Source of the DNA: Micromonospora polyrhachis
GTDB taxonomy: Bacteria; Actinomycetota; Actinomycetes; Mycobacteriales; Micromonosporaceae
NCBI RefSeq assembly: GCF_014203835.1
Contig: NZ_JACHJW010000001.1
Span: 1,240,001-1,304,000, forward strand
Direction of reading: 5' to 3'
Length of the DNA stretch: 64,000 nucleotides
The notes beneath the pieces were generated by a model that was not told where the DNA came from, made no database searches, and worked only from the letters and a program-made list of their open reading frames with translations. The translations under genes were made by a program, and so were the position numbers. This document shows positions 63,909 to 64,000 of this stretch, piece by piece. The stretch's first letter is position 1. The number at the start of each line of letters is the position of its first letter.

Positions 63909-64000
63909 GCGAACTCTCCTCCTCAGCCCGAAGGGCGGCGATCACAGCGGACCGGTGGCATCGGTTCGGGAGCCCTTACGATCACGACACCCACCGCTGT

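Overview
The window is high-GC actinobacterial DNA, most likely from Micromonospora or a close relative in Micromonosporaceae. The evidence is dense GTG/ATG genes, many TANNNT -10 boxes sitting 6-9 nt before a start codon (leaderless mRNAs), a Scr1-type XRE/DUF397 pair, and dispersed GGAAGGGGCCCTTCC palindromes. The backbone follows, from memory, the M. tuberculosis order hemQ-hemY-hemE / DUF3000-rnd / dxs / RlmD-like / APC permease / ceoB-ceoC / DUF3159 / OB-fold / DUF3710 / dut / DUF3093 / DUF4193 / LytR_C / suhB / sigA. No rRNA, tRNA or CRISPR array was seen.

Region 1 (1-8,035) is accessory. It holds the end of a UvrA-like ABC ATPase, a secreted glycerophosphodiester phosphodiesterase with an extra N-terminal jelly-roll-like domain, an XRE/DUF5753 regulator with its DUF397 partner, a MerR regulator with a TipAS (thiopeptide-binding) domain, a homologue of the thiostrepton-resistance 23S rRNA methyltransferase Tsr/NshR, and an IS30 element. 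The tipA-like and tsr-like genes each carry a CTTGAC box exactly 39 bp before the start codon, with a matching ACG-N3-CGT dyad. This looks like a self-contained thiopeptide sensing and resistance regulon and is the most interesting part of the window.

Region 2 (8,036-16,207) holds three late heme-pathway genes of the coproporphyrin-dependent route, DUF3000, two proline-rich single-pass membrane proteins (one a trypsin-like protease), and RNase D.

Region 3 (16,208-44,536) lies between rnd and dxs, which are neighbours in M. tuberculosis. It carries an SGNH hydrolase, an SRPBCC protein, a large LuxR/NB-ARC regulator with a heptad-repeat N-terminus, an ABC exporter plus DUF4097-like lipoprotein facing a DesK/NarL two-component system, galE, a fadA-fadB beta-oxidation pair, a VOC protein, an OmpR two-component system, a C39-like protein, a beta-propeller membrane protein, three paralogous polytopic GT-C-like proteins and a lipoprotein.

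Region 4 (44,537-64,000) returns to the conserved backbone: dxs, a secreted beta-helix protein, an RlmD-type methyltransferase, an APC permease beside two TrkA/Ceo potassium-regulatory subunits, small conserved actinobacterial proteins, dut, an inositol-phosphatase-family enzyme, the principal sigma factor, a zinc-ribbon-like small protein and an SF2 helicase. Convergent gene pairs are usually separated by strong perfect hairpins. Many short tandem repeats (6-32 bp) lie between or at the ends of genes.
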